A DNA stretch of 64,000 nucleotides from Embiotoca jacksoni. Taxonomy: Eukaryota; Chordata; Actinopteri; Embiotocidae. A program made the position numbers and the translations under genes. Location: positions 8,825,224 to 8,889,223 of the forward strand of contig JAKOON010000005.1 in the NCBI GenBank assembly GCA_022577435.1. Reading direction: 5' to 3'. This document shows positions 13,160 through 25,778 of this stretch, one piece after another (the first letter of the stretch is position 1; every line of letters starts with the position of its first letter). The notes beneath the pieces are model-generated. The model was not told where the DNA came from. It saw only the letters and a list, made by a program, of their open reading frames with translations, and made no database searches.

Positions 13160-13450
13160 CCACCCCCTTCCATTGCCTCAGAGCAGCAGGCCTGTGCAAC
13201 TGGATCTGTCAGCCGGGTCCATCAGATAGCCGCCACGACTGTGTCTAGCTCTGTCTACCTGTCAAAGCTGTGTGGCTGTCATCCAGCCAGTCAGGCGGCC
13301 ATTGCCTGGCCACCGCCCCTGCCTTATCAGGATAATGAGCTGCATTTAGGTCCATTATGAGCTGACCCCAAGGACTTTCTCTACTGCTAAGCGGGGGCCT
13401 TGTGCCAGTGATGGACAGGCCGGCGGGAATGTGATACGGGGCCGGGTTGT
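13160..13450. promoter_or_regulatory. Possible enhancer with a GATA site
   Basis: GC-balanced, non-repetitive DNA with CTTATCAGGATAATGAGC, which carries a GATA-factor site next to a TAAT core, and multiple GGCC/CCGCC segments. No stable coding frame. Confidence 0.28.
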
Positions 13451-14807
13451 GCTGTAAGAGCAGGACTGCCAGCAATAGAAATGAAGAAATAGTGCACGTG
13501 GTGACAGGATGCCTCGGGACAGTGACAATGTAAGAAAGGATGGGAGAGTCCACACTAGGTTAATCTTATTTCACATGTTAAAAGGCATTATAGTAGGCAG
13601 TGTAAACAAACAGGAAAGGTGCTCAGAGGCTTGTGAGACTCTCCCAGCCTTTAAACTGAACTTCACATTCCACACTACCTGGTAGGGTTTTTTTTAAGAC
13701 TATAATGGTAGAAAGTAAACAGAAATAGTATGAAATGATAATGCCAAACAAAAAGATGAATTGAAAAGTGACAAAGTCAGGATAAAACGATTTATTTTTG
13801 TTTCCCCATGGAGTTTCTATTTTAACTTGGGAGAAAAACTCTCATCACAACCTTCCAGTAGCTATTGGTTCACAACAATGGCACCAAATCATGAATGAAC
13901 CAACAAGACAAGTGGTGCTAAGACAGTGGCGATGTTTAAAAAGACTTCAACCTCGGAGCCCCTTTAAAAGTTTCTCTCTCAGGTTGCTATGGTTATTGTG
14001 TCCTCAAGTCTGGGATGAACCAGCATAGTACAAGTCCAACACTGACACTAAGGATGAAGAATTTGTCCTACTTTGACGGTACATCAAAAGCCAATTTGGA
14101 ATTGGTTGCTCAAATGTCTTCGCAAATTTCATAATAATCTTCCAATTGGATTATTTGAGGATATTAAAATTTGTTGTTTAACGGTCCAAAACAGAAATTT
14201 ACACAAAGCAAACTTTAAGATATTCTAGCCTTTGCCACTGGATTTTCAGCAGTCATAATCAGTTATGTCCAAAATACACTGGCACCATATGATGTGACCA
14301 AAGACCACTGCCGTTATATCTTTAGTGTAAACACCAATCAGTATCAACTTGCCACATGTCGACGAAGGTAGACACAACAGTTTACGGCACTGGGATATTT
14401 TGTGATGTCAGTGCCCCACAAAAGAGATTTTTTTTCACTTACTCTGGCTACTGTGTTTTGATTTCTTCTCTGTCAGGTTATTATTCTGTGGTGTTGCAGC
14501 TGTCACTACGACTGAGGATGGGCAGGACATCCAGATGTCACACAAAACCACAATTCTGGCAATTTTTTTAAAACAACTTCTCCACTGAGTCATAGTTAGA
14601 GACCCTCTCTCTGGGTAAAGAATCAAGTGACAACACAAATCATGTTATACGCTACATGTCATCCATGTGTATTTTGTACCTTGTGGGACTGTATGAATAT
14701 CTAGAGTAAATGTAATAGTAATTCGGCTGGCATTGATAATTTGCTTTGGTGTTGGATGAATACAGTGACTAATCTCCAAGCGGCAACCATGTGTGACGAC
14801 ACTCAAA

Positions 14808-15293
14808 GGTTTGTAAACTGCTGTTCTAAAGCCTCGAGTTCGGGATTTTGTCCGTCACCATTTTCAGATTTTGAGAGCCAGGAGTGACCATATTTGGATG
14901 AGCTTGTGAGGAGCGTGTGGTGATTCTGACTCAATCTGATTGGGAACCAGAGGACACTATGCTCCGCCCACCGATACCGGAAAAACGACTGCATCACAGG
15001 CCTGTCAATCAAACAAATAAGCCCCCAAAGGTATCGCTTTTTGAGTCCCAGTATTTCATTTATGACGGGACTATTTTCAGGTGGACCGCCAGAAAACAAA
15101 TAAGAAGGAGTGACTTCAGTGAGTGACACCATAAAAGTTTTTATTGACTTTGTATTTCATGAGAGAAGTTGAATCAGATGGAGTAAAAGCCTTTTTGGCG
15201 ACAACCCCTAGCGGTGCTGGCTGGTAGTACACTTGCACCTTGGCCTCACTTATCAGACCCTGAAGGTACGTTCACTTTTATATACGGTCTATG
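14808..15293 (+). repeat. Dispersed repeat, copy 1 of about 485 bp
   Basis: This stretch aligns by eye with 25370-25778. Shared blocks in the same order include GAGAGCCAG followed by AGTGACCATA, TGTCAATCAAAC, GTATTTCA.GAGAGAAGTTGAAT and the 3' end ACTTTTATATAC.GTCT. Identity is partial, so both are old copies. A non-autonomous DNA element or SINE is likely; class not assigned. Confidence 0.75.
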
Positions 15294-18200
15294 CTCACCT
15301 CATGATTCTTACCATCTGTATTATGAGATATTGTAGCAATTTATCAAGTCAAAATTTTGATATGGGCAAAATGAACTGATCTATAATTCTCCAATTCTCA
15401 TTCAAAGTCTGTTGAGTTAACAAAAAGTGCACGATTACACCAAAACCCCTTGCACAGAAACATGCGCACGCCTGCATACTGTACACACAAACACACACAG
15501 TGAGACAAATACTTAATCGTGTGCTAAAATATAAAAACCAGACACACATCTAATTTCACTTCCCTAAACTCTCGTTATCTCTGCATCTTCCTCTTTCTCT
15601 CTCAACCAGTCAACAGAACTCTAATCTATTGGTTGTGAGCGTCGAACAAGCTCCTCTTTGTTTTTGCATTCGTAACTCCCTTTGAGGACAGAGCGCGGTA
15701 AAAAACAAAAACACCAGCATGAGCGGGAAAGCTTACAAAGCCTTGACCCAAAGTGACGCACACTTATTACCATCATCACTGAGGATAATTAGCAAAAGAG
15801 GGTGAAAATAATTTTGCCATCAATCAAAACAAAGACTTGGGGGAGGACACAACTGTTGAAAGAAAGAAGGGCACCAAAAGTGGCTGCAGTCAGCAGAAAT
15901 ACGTAAGTCCATGGGAACTCTGAGTCAGGGACAGTCATCACTCTGAGAGCATCAAAAATGGGTGGAAATGACGGGCCAAGCAAGCAAGCACGCACAAACG
16001 CACACATACACGCACACACATGTACAGAAATATAAAAAAAAAGATAAACTTACTGGTTTGCAATGACCAAATTAAAAAATTAAACACACCTGTATCCATA
16101 CAGGCATTCACACGCATGCATTTCTCCTTCCTCATATTACACACAGAGAAGCACACACACAAATACACATGTTTACAGCAGCCCAAAAATCACCACCACA
16201 TAAGGGCACTCTAAATACAGCAACAAGCCATTTTTTCCATGTTCTGGTCTATTTAGCTTGATGTGATTCATCCAGACGTCTCTCTGCAAACTTCTCCCGT
16301 TTTATTGACATTGCTTAAGTTTACTGTTCAACAAACAAAGCTGGTGAAAGTTCACTGCAGTGGGATTCAAACTGTGGCGGCTCAATCATGACCTCATGAG
16401 TAATTGAATTCAGCAGCAACGTTGGATATTTCTCCAGATGGGGACCACTGAGCCAGAACAACGAGATTAATGATTTATTGGACATCAAACGGTCAGTGGC
16501 TCGCACTTTTTGTCAGGACAACTTTATCTGCTACGATTGCAGCAGCTTGGTTGATTGCATGAGTCTGACAAAATAGCTATAGGCTCAGGCTCTCTTGCTC
16601 TTTATGTCTCTTTGCGGTCTTGATGACTCACAGCTGAGTTGATACTTTTACGGGTATAAACAAGCACTCTAGTGCCATACAATTAGAGTACCAAACTCTG
16701 TCTTGGTGTCATCGGGATTTATAGTTATGAACCATTTTTCTTTTGTGGTGGCTCTCTAAAATTGTTTTATTGCATTTGTGCATAGTTTAGATTTAAAGAT
16801 GGAATGAAAACAAACAGTTTGGATTGATTGCTGCTTGTTTGTTGGTCAGAAGCCTGATGACTTGAAGAGCACACTGCGTGGTGTGTTTTCCTGGCTTTGT
16901 CTGCTGGAAAGAGTAATTGTACCAGTCTTAAGTGTTTTTTACGAGGTGTATTAGCGTTTTCCATCAAGCTGCAATTACGGGCTTTTCATGCACATGGCAG
17001 GCCTTCCTGACAGCACAGTGAATTGAAGTAACTAGCCATTGCTGCTTGGTACTGAGAACGATTAGCAGACACAAGCTATCTATTGACATGCAAAGCACAT
17101 ATGTGTTGGTATGCAAACATAGATGGAGCATAGATCTATAGGAACTGGTAAAAACACAGACAACCCCACCCAAATAAGGATTTGGGCTGTTGAACATGAG
17201 CAAACTTATAGGTCAGACTCCGTGTAAACATTCAGTTAAACGGGAGTAGGAAATACTTTATCACCTGTTGGATTTTTCTCCAATGGACATTGTTAATATC
17301 GTCATATCTGTGCCTACCCTATCCTTCCAAAACCACCCAAACACCAAGCCGCTTACATCACCAACAAAATATGCCAGTGATTCACCCATATATGCTACAG
17401 ACGTTGAGCAGCAGCCACAGTCATGCACTCAGAAACCACACCCCGGTGCTACGTAATGCTTGCATCTATCGGAAAAGCATCCCATACATGCTGGCGCTCC
17501 GTACCCTTCTCCCCTCACAACCACAGTGGGACTGGGAATTTTAGCCAATCCTACGAGGCCCAAATGAGCTTTCCATCCTGAGGAAAAGGGCTGATGGCTG
17601 CGCAAGCTGGAACTTGGGCACTGACACGCATATGCCCACTGACATGGGCTGAAAGATTTAAAGGAACGACTAATTGGGGGCTGTGCTGTATAATTTCTGG
17701 GTTAAAATGATCACTGACTGACTTACTCATGTCTACATTGAACACAAGTGTTAGAAATAAGTGATTTATTCATTCAATTATGTTCCCTTCAATGTGGTTG
17801 AGTTGTGGTTATGATATGTGGCAATATGTATCCATGCATATACAGCATACAGTATGTGTTGCGATGTATTGCATGAGTATGAGCTTTTTTTTTTTTTTTT
17901 TACTTTTTCCATTTAATATTAAAATTTAAGTTATAAAAACAGGTTAGTTGACTGAGTATTTGTGGTGTAAAAGCAAAAGGTCAAGTCGAATCAAAAAATG
18001 TTTCTGGCTTAAATGTTAACATTTTCAATTGTTAAAAATGCAAACAACAAATCTGCCTTGACATACAGTACAACACTCTCGACCGTTGTCTTTTAAAAAG
18101 TTTTAAAAGCCTTAAAGCCCAAAGCTTTTTCACAATTCTCTCCCATCATCGTCTTTTGACTGCCTGTTCCTGTATTACCAAAACTTTTCAATTTGGACAA

Positions 18201-18889
18201 TAAGGATGATTGAAATGGTAATTTAGGATTATGGGTTAATACGCTTTTTTTTTCTCCAAAATTATTTAACCATTTGTTATTTGGTGATCAAGCCTCTGTT
18301 TACACCATTAGAATTGTTCTCTAAATGCACTAAAGTTACTAAATATACATACATATTGCAAATCCAAAAAACAAGTCTGTTTAATGCCTGAGCGGTGTTT
18401 CTTTCTTCTTCTTTTTTTAAAATAATTACCCCTAGCCGTGTTTTATTTAGGCTTCTGTTGTGTGCTTTATGGACTGGGAAATGCCTGGTTGGGAGGCCTG
18501 GCATCAGTCAATGAATAACAATTGTTATTACATAGTAAAAGCGCTACTCTGTCAATCATCCTGAGAACCATATAACTATAGACCATCACTGTAATTGGTA
18601 GACGGAAATCTATTTCTGATATGCCTCTCTGTGAAGTATGGAGTGATTTTGTTTTTGTTTTCCTATGTTTAAGACATTTTTGGATTATTATTTTTCCATG
18701 ATTTGATTAATTATTACATAACTTGTTGCTCTATTGAACTATTTCCGTCCCCTGTGGTACTTAATATGTTACTTGGATGATATTTTCAACTTTCCTCCAC
18801 TGCCATCCCACACTGAAGGGGATTAGTATGCTGTCATAAATTCTGCTCATGACAGGAGAGCAGCCGGAGCTGGTGTTGTAGATCAGACA
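15294..18889. other. Intronic DNA, nothing recognised
   Basis: A poly(T) of about 18 at 17885 and CA-rich stretches at 15480-16170; no coding or repeat family recognised. Confidence 0.5.
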
Positions 18890-19140
18890 TTCGCGTGGCT
18901 GGTTAATGGGTAACCTGTTCGACTGGTGCTGTAAGACAAGTGATAAGCTGCTTTGTTGCCTGTATCCAGACTCTCTTTGACGTCGCCGATGCATCAAGTC
19001 AACCTCAAAGAGGCCAACTAAAGCTGACTGATCAAAGGCTTTGTGTCGCTGCTCAGCCGATACAAAGAAGTTGCACTTGAACACACAGTAATGACCAGAG
19101 CCGTTGACCAGCTGACCACCGGCATGAACATGCATACTAC
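18890..19140. promoter_or_regulatory. Possible conserved element with a TCF/LEF-type site
   Basis: The block includes CTGATCAAAGGC (TCF/LEF core ATCAAAG) at about 19027-19038 and CpGs. A minus-strand frame of 124 codons is open across it, but the peptide is not recognised. Confidence 0.25.
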
Positions 19141-20669
19141 ACAGACTAAGAGGAAATTACCAGTCACTTTGCTTTGCTCTGCCATGTGAGCCTGTAGTCT
19201 TTGGTTGCGGAAGAAGAAAAGAACATATGAAAAAAAAAAAGAAAGAAACCAAAATAAATTGGTGAAATCACTGAGGTGTCATGGTGGCTTAAAGGTCCAG
19301 GACACTGTGTCTCCAGTTTGAATTAGACTGTTATCTCTTCTTTCTCCCAACATCTCCTCTGAAGAGTCCTGGGTTAGTAAAAAAAAACAACAAGCGACTA
19401 TGTTGTGAATATGTTCATTCAGGCACAGGTGAGATAATGAAACACGACTGGGTAATAGAGCTATGAATTTTAAATCAGAACACTTCACACATAAAATTAC
19501 AAAGATACATTTTACTGCGCTAAAAAGTTGTGTTTGCTCTATGTGCAAGACAAGGTTGAGCAAGCTTTATTTCTTTAGATTTTTCGCTGGACACGTATAT
19601 ATTAACATATAATGAAAAGTAAACATGAAATGACAAAAACAAAAAAAGAACCAACTAGTGGCAACGGTGCGAGACATGCCGCAACAGCCAACTGTCTAGA
19701 TTTGGCACATTTGGCTGGGAAAGGATGGGCTGAACTATGGGAAAACCTTAACATACAATTGCTAAAGCGTGGGGAAATGCTATCCTCTGCAACCACACCA
19801 GTCACCCACAGTTTCATGGCAGTGTTTTAAAGTATCACAAAGCTCTAGTCAGTATCTTAAGATCGGACATGAAAGGCTTAACACTGTCGGAAGCAGCCTG
19901 AAATAAAGCACAGTACGTTTCATCAGTGTGCTTCTCAGTGGAGCTTGGGGAGTAGTGCAGTAAAGTTTGAGGCTTGTACCTTCACAATGGAATTCCTTGA
20001 AGTTGTTCAAGCCTTTTTCTATTTAAAAAGCAATTCTCTCAAATTTCAGGATGTGACTTTAATCATTCGCAAAATGCTTCTTGTATACATGAGTAATTTT
20101 GTAATGTAACATCAGAAAGCTACGTCTCTTTTACACGTGCTGTTCTTTATTAGAGACATTTCCTTCACCAGATGCTCCTGTCAGCAGACTATTGTGACAT
20201 CAAGTGGGCCTATATGTGTACTGGTGAAGAGAATGGATGTTTGTGTACGCGTTTGTCAGCCAGTCACACAACATCTTGTGATACAGCAACCACACATGGA
20301 TGATTGCACGCCCAATACAGGCATGACTCAGCCACCTTTTGACAGAGATTTAGCAGATCTGCTCCAACTGAGCTGCATGTGGTTTCACTTAAAGGCTCCC
20401 TAACATGGCGTGCACCAAACACAAAACTGTGAACTGGATGACTGGATTTATGTTAAGGTGTGTGTAGTAAATCTCCATGTGCAAAGCTGGTGGTGAGTGT
20501 TTGTAGGTTTGTGTGTACGTGTGTGTGTGTGTGTGTCCTCCAGTAGAGGTGACCACTAATAAGTGACTTGCAGAGTGACCCTGTGGTCTGTTGAGAGAGT
20601 GTGTGCTGTGGCTGAAAACACACACACAAACACACGCATATGGATGTATGAATATCCACTTATGGGTCA

Positions 20670-20672
<3 letters not shown>

Positions 20673-20757
<85 letters not shown>
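20673..20757 (+). repeat. (TG)n microsatellite, 85 bp
   Basis: A pure run of about 42 units; short TG and CA tracts also occur at 20515-20536 and 20618-20637. Confidence 0.98.
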
Positions 20758-20759
<2 letters not shown>

Positions 20760-21158
20760 GTGTGTATCACGATGACCACCACCCCCTCATTACCTCCATC
20801 ATGGCTGGAAACAATCAGCCGCTCTGCCCGAGCTGCAGGCCAGACTCAGGCGTTGCAGACCGGCAGACCTAGCATTAGCAAAGCCTCGGTCACCACAGCC
20901 TGACTGGCCTCAGATTGGATCCAGCTTTCTAAACTAGCAGTATAATCTCAGAAACCCAAATCAAAATAGCCTTTTTCCCCTATTTCAACCATACATGCTG
21001 CATGCCTAGACATGAAATTTATTGATTGCCATATATTGTCAACACATGACTTCGAAGTTAAGGCTCGATAGAAGTGGAAAAAGTGAGTTCAGCCACCAGT
21101 AAAAGATTATTAATATGATTTGTGAATGTTATTAAAGCACACAGCATTGCTTAAACAG

Positions 21159-21159
<1 letters not shown>

Positions 21160-21188
<29 letters not shown>
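21160..21188. repeat. (TA)n microsatellite
   Basis: About 14 TA units in AT-rich DNA; self-complementary and able to extrude a cruciform. Confidence 0.95.
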
Positions 21189-21190
<2 letters not shown>

Positions 21191-21669
21191 CATCATTCAT
21201 TCATGTATGCATATTAAACTGTTACCGTTTTATTTAACTTCGATAAAATGCAATTGTTGGTTGGGTCTGTGGAGCCCCCATGGGAGTTAATGGTGAGTCT
21301 GGTAACATGTCCTACAATACATGGAATAAGAAAGGTAAGAAGAGGATAACTGGTGTGCACATATTTATCTAAGTGGTCTTCAAAGCAGTTGACAATTTTT
21401 GCCTCCAATACACCAAATCCTCATCGATGCAGAAAGACAGAAATGTTGAAGTTCAGATTCCATCGTTGCTCTTTAGCTCTGCCCATTTTAATTCTGCTGG
21501 TTAAACAACAAAACACATTTTTAATTCATGTAATGCTCCATTTATGATCTGGCACCAAATTAATACTATTTTCCTGAGATTGTTGTTTTTGGTTTTTTTT
21601 CTGCAAAAAATTATAATAAGACAGAATCAGGTAATTGATTCTTATACCAATCACATCAGTTTCTGCTCT

Positions 21670-21670
<1 letters not shown>

Positions 21671-21700
<30 letters not shown>
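21671..21700 (+). repeat. Poly(T), 30 bp
   Basis: A homopolymer run. Read on the minus strand it is a poly(A), compatible with a retroposed tail, but no retroelement body was recognised beside it. Confidence 0.95.
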
Positions 21701-21707
<7 letters not shown>

Positions 21708-22267
21708 CTGTCAGTGTGCCACAGCCTGTTGCAAAATGTTGATAAATATGTATGTATTTAATAAAATATCCATATTTTGTTTATTCATTAAGTGAACCAT
21801 AACACACTGCATGGTTCATAATTCTAATCTTTGTGTTTCAGAAATCCTACTGATTAAACTGAAGCTACTTCTGTTACTGTATGCATGTATGCAACTTTTG
21901 TTTAAAGCGGTATCTAGGTTTCATTATGTAAACATTGTCAAATAGTGCAGTGACTAATCAGGCATCATGCAGCAGATTTACTACAAATTATAGTTCACAG
22001 TAGTTGACAGAGTTCTTCAATCTGCGTAAAAATTCCAATTCACTTTTACAAAAAAAGGAAAAATAAATGATCGTTGAAAGACAGCGTGGCCTCGCTGAGG
22101 GACATTTTGTTGGCAGGTGTGAAATGGTATGACGTGTAGATTTATTGACAACAAGACTTGGTACAGTTGTACAACACATTCCTGTCCACCAGCTCATGAT
22201 GAATCACACCTCTGAAACTCTGAGGCAAACTCAGGCCAATGTGACACAGAACCTCACATGTACATAA

Positions 22268-22269
<2 letters not shown>

Positions 22270-22316
<47 letters not shown>

Positions 22317-22320
22317 CACA

Positions 22321-22352
<32 letters not shown>

Positions 22353-22357
22353 CACAC
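22270..22357 (+). repeat. Compound (CA)n(CGCA)n microsatellite
   Basis: About 25 CA units lead into (GCAC)n with CpG in every unit, then a short CA run. The CGCA array is a good left-handed (Z) DNA candidate. Confidence 0.97.
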
Positions 22358-22469
22358 TGGAATATGATCTTTAATGTGTGTGCACAGGTATGCTCAAACT
22401 CATACAATACTTATGATGCATGCATTGAGGACAGTCTCAGAGGAGGTAAGGTACTCCAAGACGCCCGTG

Positions 22470-22473
22470 CACA

Positions 22474-22554
<81 letters not shown>
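22470..22554 (+). repeat. (CA)n microsatellite, 85 bp
   Basis: A CA run with a single CATA interruption near its start, only 112 bp from the compound array before it and in the same orientation. Confidence 0.98.
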
Positions 22555-22556
<2 letters not shown>

Positions 22557-22689
22557 GGCAGGAGACAGTGAGAGCAGGCCAGGCTGTTATTCTAGTGCAG
22601 GCTGGCTGAGCTGACCGTGTAATCTCCAGGGTGGAGCCCATATTGGGTTTCCAGGCAATTCACTGTTTTTGGCCTGCTTGTTTTGTGAT

Positions 22690-23000
22690 TTAGCTAAAGA
22701 GAGAAAAAGAGAGAGACAGAGAGAGACAGAGAAAGGACAACAAGTGTAGGTTGTTTTTCTTTCTGCCCGGCATATTGTTGATGAGTTGTAATGCAGTGTA
22801 ATACAAGTGGTGGTTAACCTCACAGGCCAGGAGAAGAGAGGCAGCGAGAGGGGGAAAAAAGAAAAGAAAGACAAAACAAAAGATGCATTGGGGGGAAGAA
22901 AAAAAAAGGAAAGAAAAAGAAATCGGGTGAAAATAAAAAATAAAAAAGAAGAAGAAAGGAGACGAAACAAAAGAGAAGACAGATATAGAGACAAGCTTAC
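22690..23000 (+). repeat. Purine-rich low-complexity tract
   Basis: The plus strand is mostly A and G here (AGAGAGACAG repeats, then GAAAAAAAAAGGAAAGAAAAAG-like runs). Serine- and phenylalanine-rich open frames on the minus strand come from this bias. Confidence 0.85.
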
Positions 23001-23622
23001 GGGGACGGGAGGGTCGGTTGGTCTCGAGAAACTTGTGCAAAACAAAGTTGTCTGGTGGTTGTGACCACGCCTGCTGTGCATTTTGTTTACAGTTGGAGGG
23101 GGAGATGTGGTATGGGGAAGGAGGACTTATTGTGTTTGGTGACATGACGGCTTGCGACTTGCAACAGATACCATCTGTCATTGTTGTGGAGGGAGATAAG
23201 CCTACAAAGACTGTCAAGGCTGTCATTGTCAAATGCTTCTACTCATTGCTTATTAAACAACTTTAAAGGAACAGTACGCTCAATTTTCAACAAATCAGAT
23301 TTCCTTACGTTTGACTTTTAGTCTTCATTTGCAGTTAGTGAATGAAACAATTATGCTGCTGCTGAACTGGAGAAACACATTAGTGTTTGACTTTACACTT
23401 CATTTCAGTGGAAATACACTCGCTGCATGCAGTCTTATCTTCGTTTAAAGTTCATATCCTGCAGAATAAAGTGTTGAAAAAGGGTGTACAGATAGTGCAG
23501 AGACATTTCATTTAATCTATAATCAATAGCTAATTGTCAGAAAATGAATCAACAACAGTTGGGTACCCAGTGAATCACTAAACGTTTCCAACCTCTCAAA
23601 TTTGAGGATTTGCTGCAATTTA

Positions 23623-23644
23623 GGGGGGGGGGGGGGGGGGGGGG
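23623..23644 (+). repeat. Poly(G), 22 bp
   Basis: A homopolymer in AT-rich sequence; sequencing length is likely unreliable. Confidence 0.95.
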
Positions 23645-24295
23645 TTGCACAAAAGATGCAACATTTTATTGAATAAATGATTTATTAAAAGGATAAGTAA
23701 CAGATGAATTGATGATGAAAATAATCAGCCCTAATGAATAAACATACCAGAATCTAATTACCTCTGACTAAAACCTTAGTTGCGTGTTAGCTAAGTAGAG
23801 ATTGCTGTGATATTTTGGCAGCCATCTGCCACAGCATGCTGTCATAGAACTGCCAGCACAGTCTGAACGGACGGTGTGACAGACGATAGACAACAACGTG
23901 CTGGCCGGCGAGCCCGAGGAGGAGCTTCCCAAGGGCACGCGAGCACACACGTAGACAACACCTGCATTCCCACAGTAGTCCAAGTCAACAGTCAGAGCCC
24001 ATCCCCCTCTCGACACTATCAGAGACGGAGGGAAGGAGCAAGTTTGTGTAAGGGGGGGAAGAAACCCTTTGAGAGGCAGAGAGAAGGCAGTGATTTAAAC
24101 TCTTCTCCCATGGGTGAGGGCAGCTGGAAGGGCCTGGAGTAGAGGTGGGAGTCAAGCAGGAGTGGGGGAGTGAGTGATGGAGGGAGAGAAGGGACCGGGG
24201 AAAAAGGGAGGAGAGCGATGCAGCTGAGGCAGCAGATCTCCACAGAGGCCCAGTGCCAATGTCAAGGTGCTGAGTGAGCCGAGAAGGGCACTCCC

Positions 24296-24297
<2 letters not shown>

Positions 24298-24364
<67 letters not shown>
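24298..24364 (+). repeat. (CA)n microsatellite, 67 bp
   Basis: A pure run starting directly after CTCCCC. Confidence 0.98.
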
Positions 24365-24366
<2 letters not shown>

Positions 24367-24469
24367 AGACAAGCGTTCCCTCAATCTGAAGTCAAACACA
24401 CACACTCTGATGCATCCAAACACACTCTCTAAGCGCACAATCTCTCTACTCTGGTTTCTTGGTTGTTTG

Positions 24470-24652
24470 TATATAATATATATAGATATATACTGTACTG
24501 TATATACTGTATATACTGTGCATTTTATATTTTTTTACTGCTATTTTATTGCTTTTCTATTATTCTATTATTATCTTATTGCTTCCTGTATGCTGCTGTA
24601 GCAAAAAAAAATTCCCCTCGGGGATTAATAAAGTAGCTACCTAACCTAACCT
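24470..24652 (+). repeat. LINE-like 3' end with (CTAAC)n tail
   Basis: The block ends GCTGCTGTAGC, an A run, TTCCCCTCGGGGATTAATAAAG, then a CTAACCTAACCTA tail. A hairpin-forming CCCC-CGGGG followed by AATAAAG and short tandem repeats is typical of teleost LINE 3' ends. The 5' part is AT-rich with TATATACTGTATA tandem repeats. Confidence 0.6.
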
Positions 24653-24973
24653 ACTCTCAAGTGCCTTTCTCGCCGTCTTCCCTCCAGAGGAAGCTCCCGT
24701 TCCCTGCCTCTTCAGCCCTCTCTCAAGGCGTGCACAACCTCCTGTCAGCTGAGACAAACTGACAAGACAAGACACAGTTGCACAGACGGCCAAAATAGGC
24801 TCCATTGTGTTCTAATGACCAAGCCTGCTGAGATGACCTTTGACCTGCAGACACAGGGTGTTTGGCCAGTGGTGAGCTGGTGGGAATGACCTCTTGGCCA
24901 ACACACTGACCTTTCAATGTTCACTTCTCACCACAGGCCACCTATGAATGCACTTGATGTGTCTGTGTGTTTT

Positions 24974-24977
<4 letters not shown>

Positions 24978-25057
<80 letters not shown>

Positions 25058-25105
25058 CGTGCGTGCGTGTGTGTGTTTGCGTGTGTGTGTGTGTGTGTGT
25101 GTGTG
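24978..25105 (+). repeat. Compound (TG)n(CGTG)n(TG)n microsatellite, 128 bp
   Basis: A long TG run contains an internal GCGTGCGTGCGTGCG block and a TTTGC interruption. It is the longest simple repeat in the window, and lies 220 bp before the 25.3-kb palindrome. Confidence 0.98.
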
Positions 25106-25322
25106 AAAGCCTGCTGAGCTTCATAAGTGAGTGAGCATTGACTTTACATGCGGATGCTACAGAAGAAAATGATTCTGCTTGTTTTAGCTTAAAAGGTACA
25201 TAAAAAAACATGTATAAAAAAAATAAAGTAATTTTACCATCCAACTTTGTGCTTTGGATGCTTTTTTTTTTTTTAGAGCAACACTCAGTGTGCTGGTTAT
25301 TAGTGTTCAAGCAACCATACTG

Positions 25323-25388
25323 CAAAACTGCAGTTCACGAACCAATAGGGGACGTCACACCCCTATTGGTTCGTGAACTGCAGTTTTG
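25323..25388. repeat. Perfect 29-bp inverted repeat with 8-nt spacer
   Basis: The left arm (25323-25351) starts CAAAACTGCAGTTCACGAAC and the right arm (25360-25388) is its exact reverse complement over all 29 bases. The spacer is ACGTCACA. The transcribed hairpin would be fully paired. Perfect arms beside an old, diverged repeat imply recent formation or arm-to-arm conversion. Confidence 0.97.
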
Positions 25389-25778
25389 AAGTCTCCAGTC
25401 TGGCATTTTGGTCGTCGCCATCTTGGTTTGTTAGAGCCAGAGGTGACCATAATTGGACGAACAGTATGCCCACCCACCTACACGCTAAAGCTGATTGCAC
25501 CTCAGGCATGTCAATCAAACCAGTAGCGCCCCCCAAACATACTGCTTTGTGAGGCGTAATATCTAATTAATGATGGGTTGAGTTTTCGACAGACCTCCAG
25601 AACACTGATCACTGATGTGACTTCGTATTTCACGAGAGAAGTTGAATGAGAGTCTATGGAACCAGAGGATTTTTGGAGCCAGCCCCTTGTGGCCTTTACT
25701 GGTATTGTACTTTAAGGTATTTCTGCATTGGCTTTACTTTTCAGACACATAAGCTACTTCCACTTTTATATACAGTCT
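25370..25778 (+). repeat. Dispersed repeat, copy 2 of about 410 bp
   Basis: This is the second copy of the family seen at 14808-15293, in the same orientation and ending in the same TATATACAGTCT-like motif. Its 5' end coincides with the right arm of a perfect palindrome, so the inverted arm may be a piece of the element duplicated in opposite orientation. Confidence 0.75.

Noticed and set aside
22270..22357. CRISPR-like periodic array
   Set aside because: It is a simple tandem repeat without spacers, and the genome is eukaryotic.
22587..23232. 164- and 180-codon minus-strand frames rich in S, F and L
   Set aside because: They arise from the purine-rich plus strand, which lacks stop codons in the complement. 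Low complexity, not a gene.
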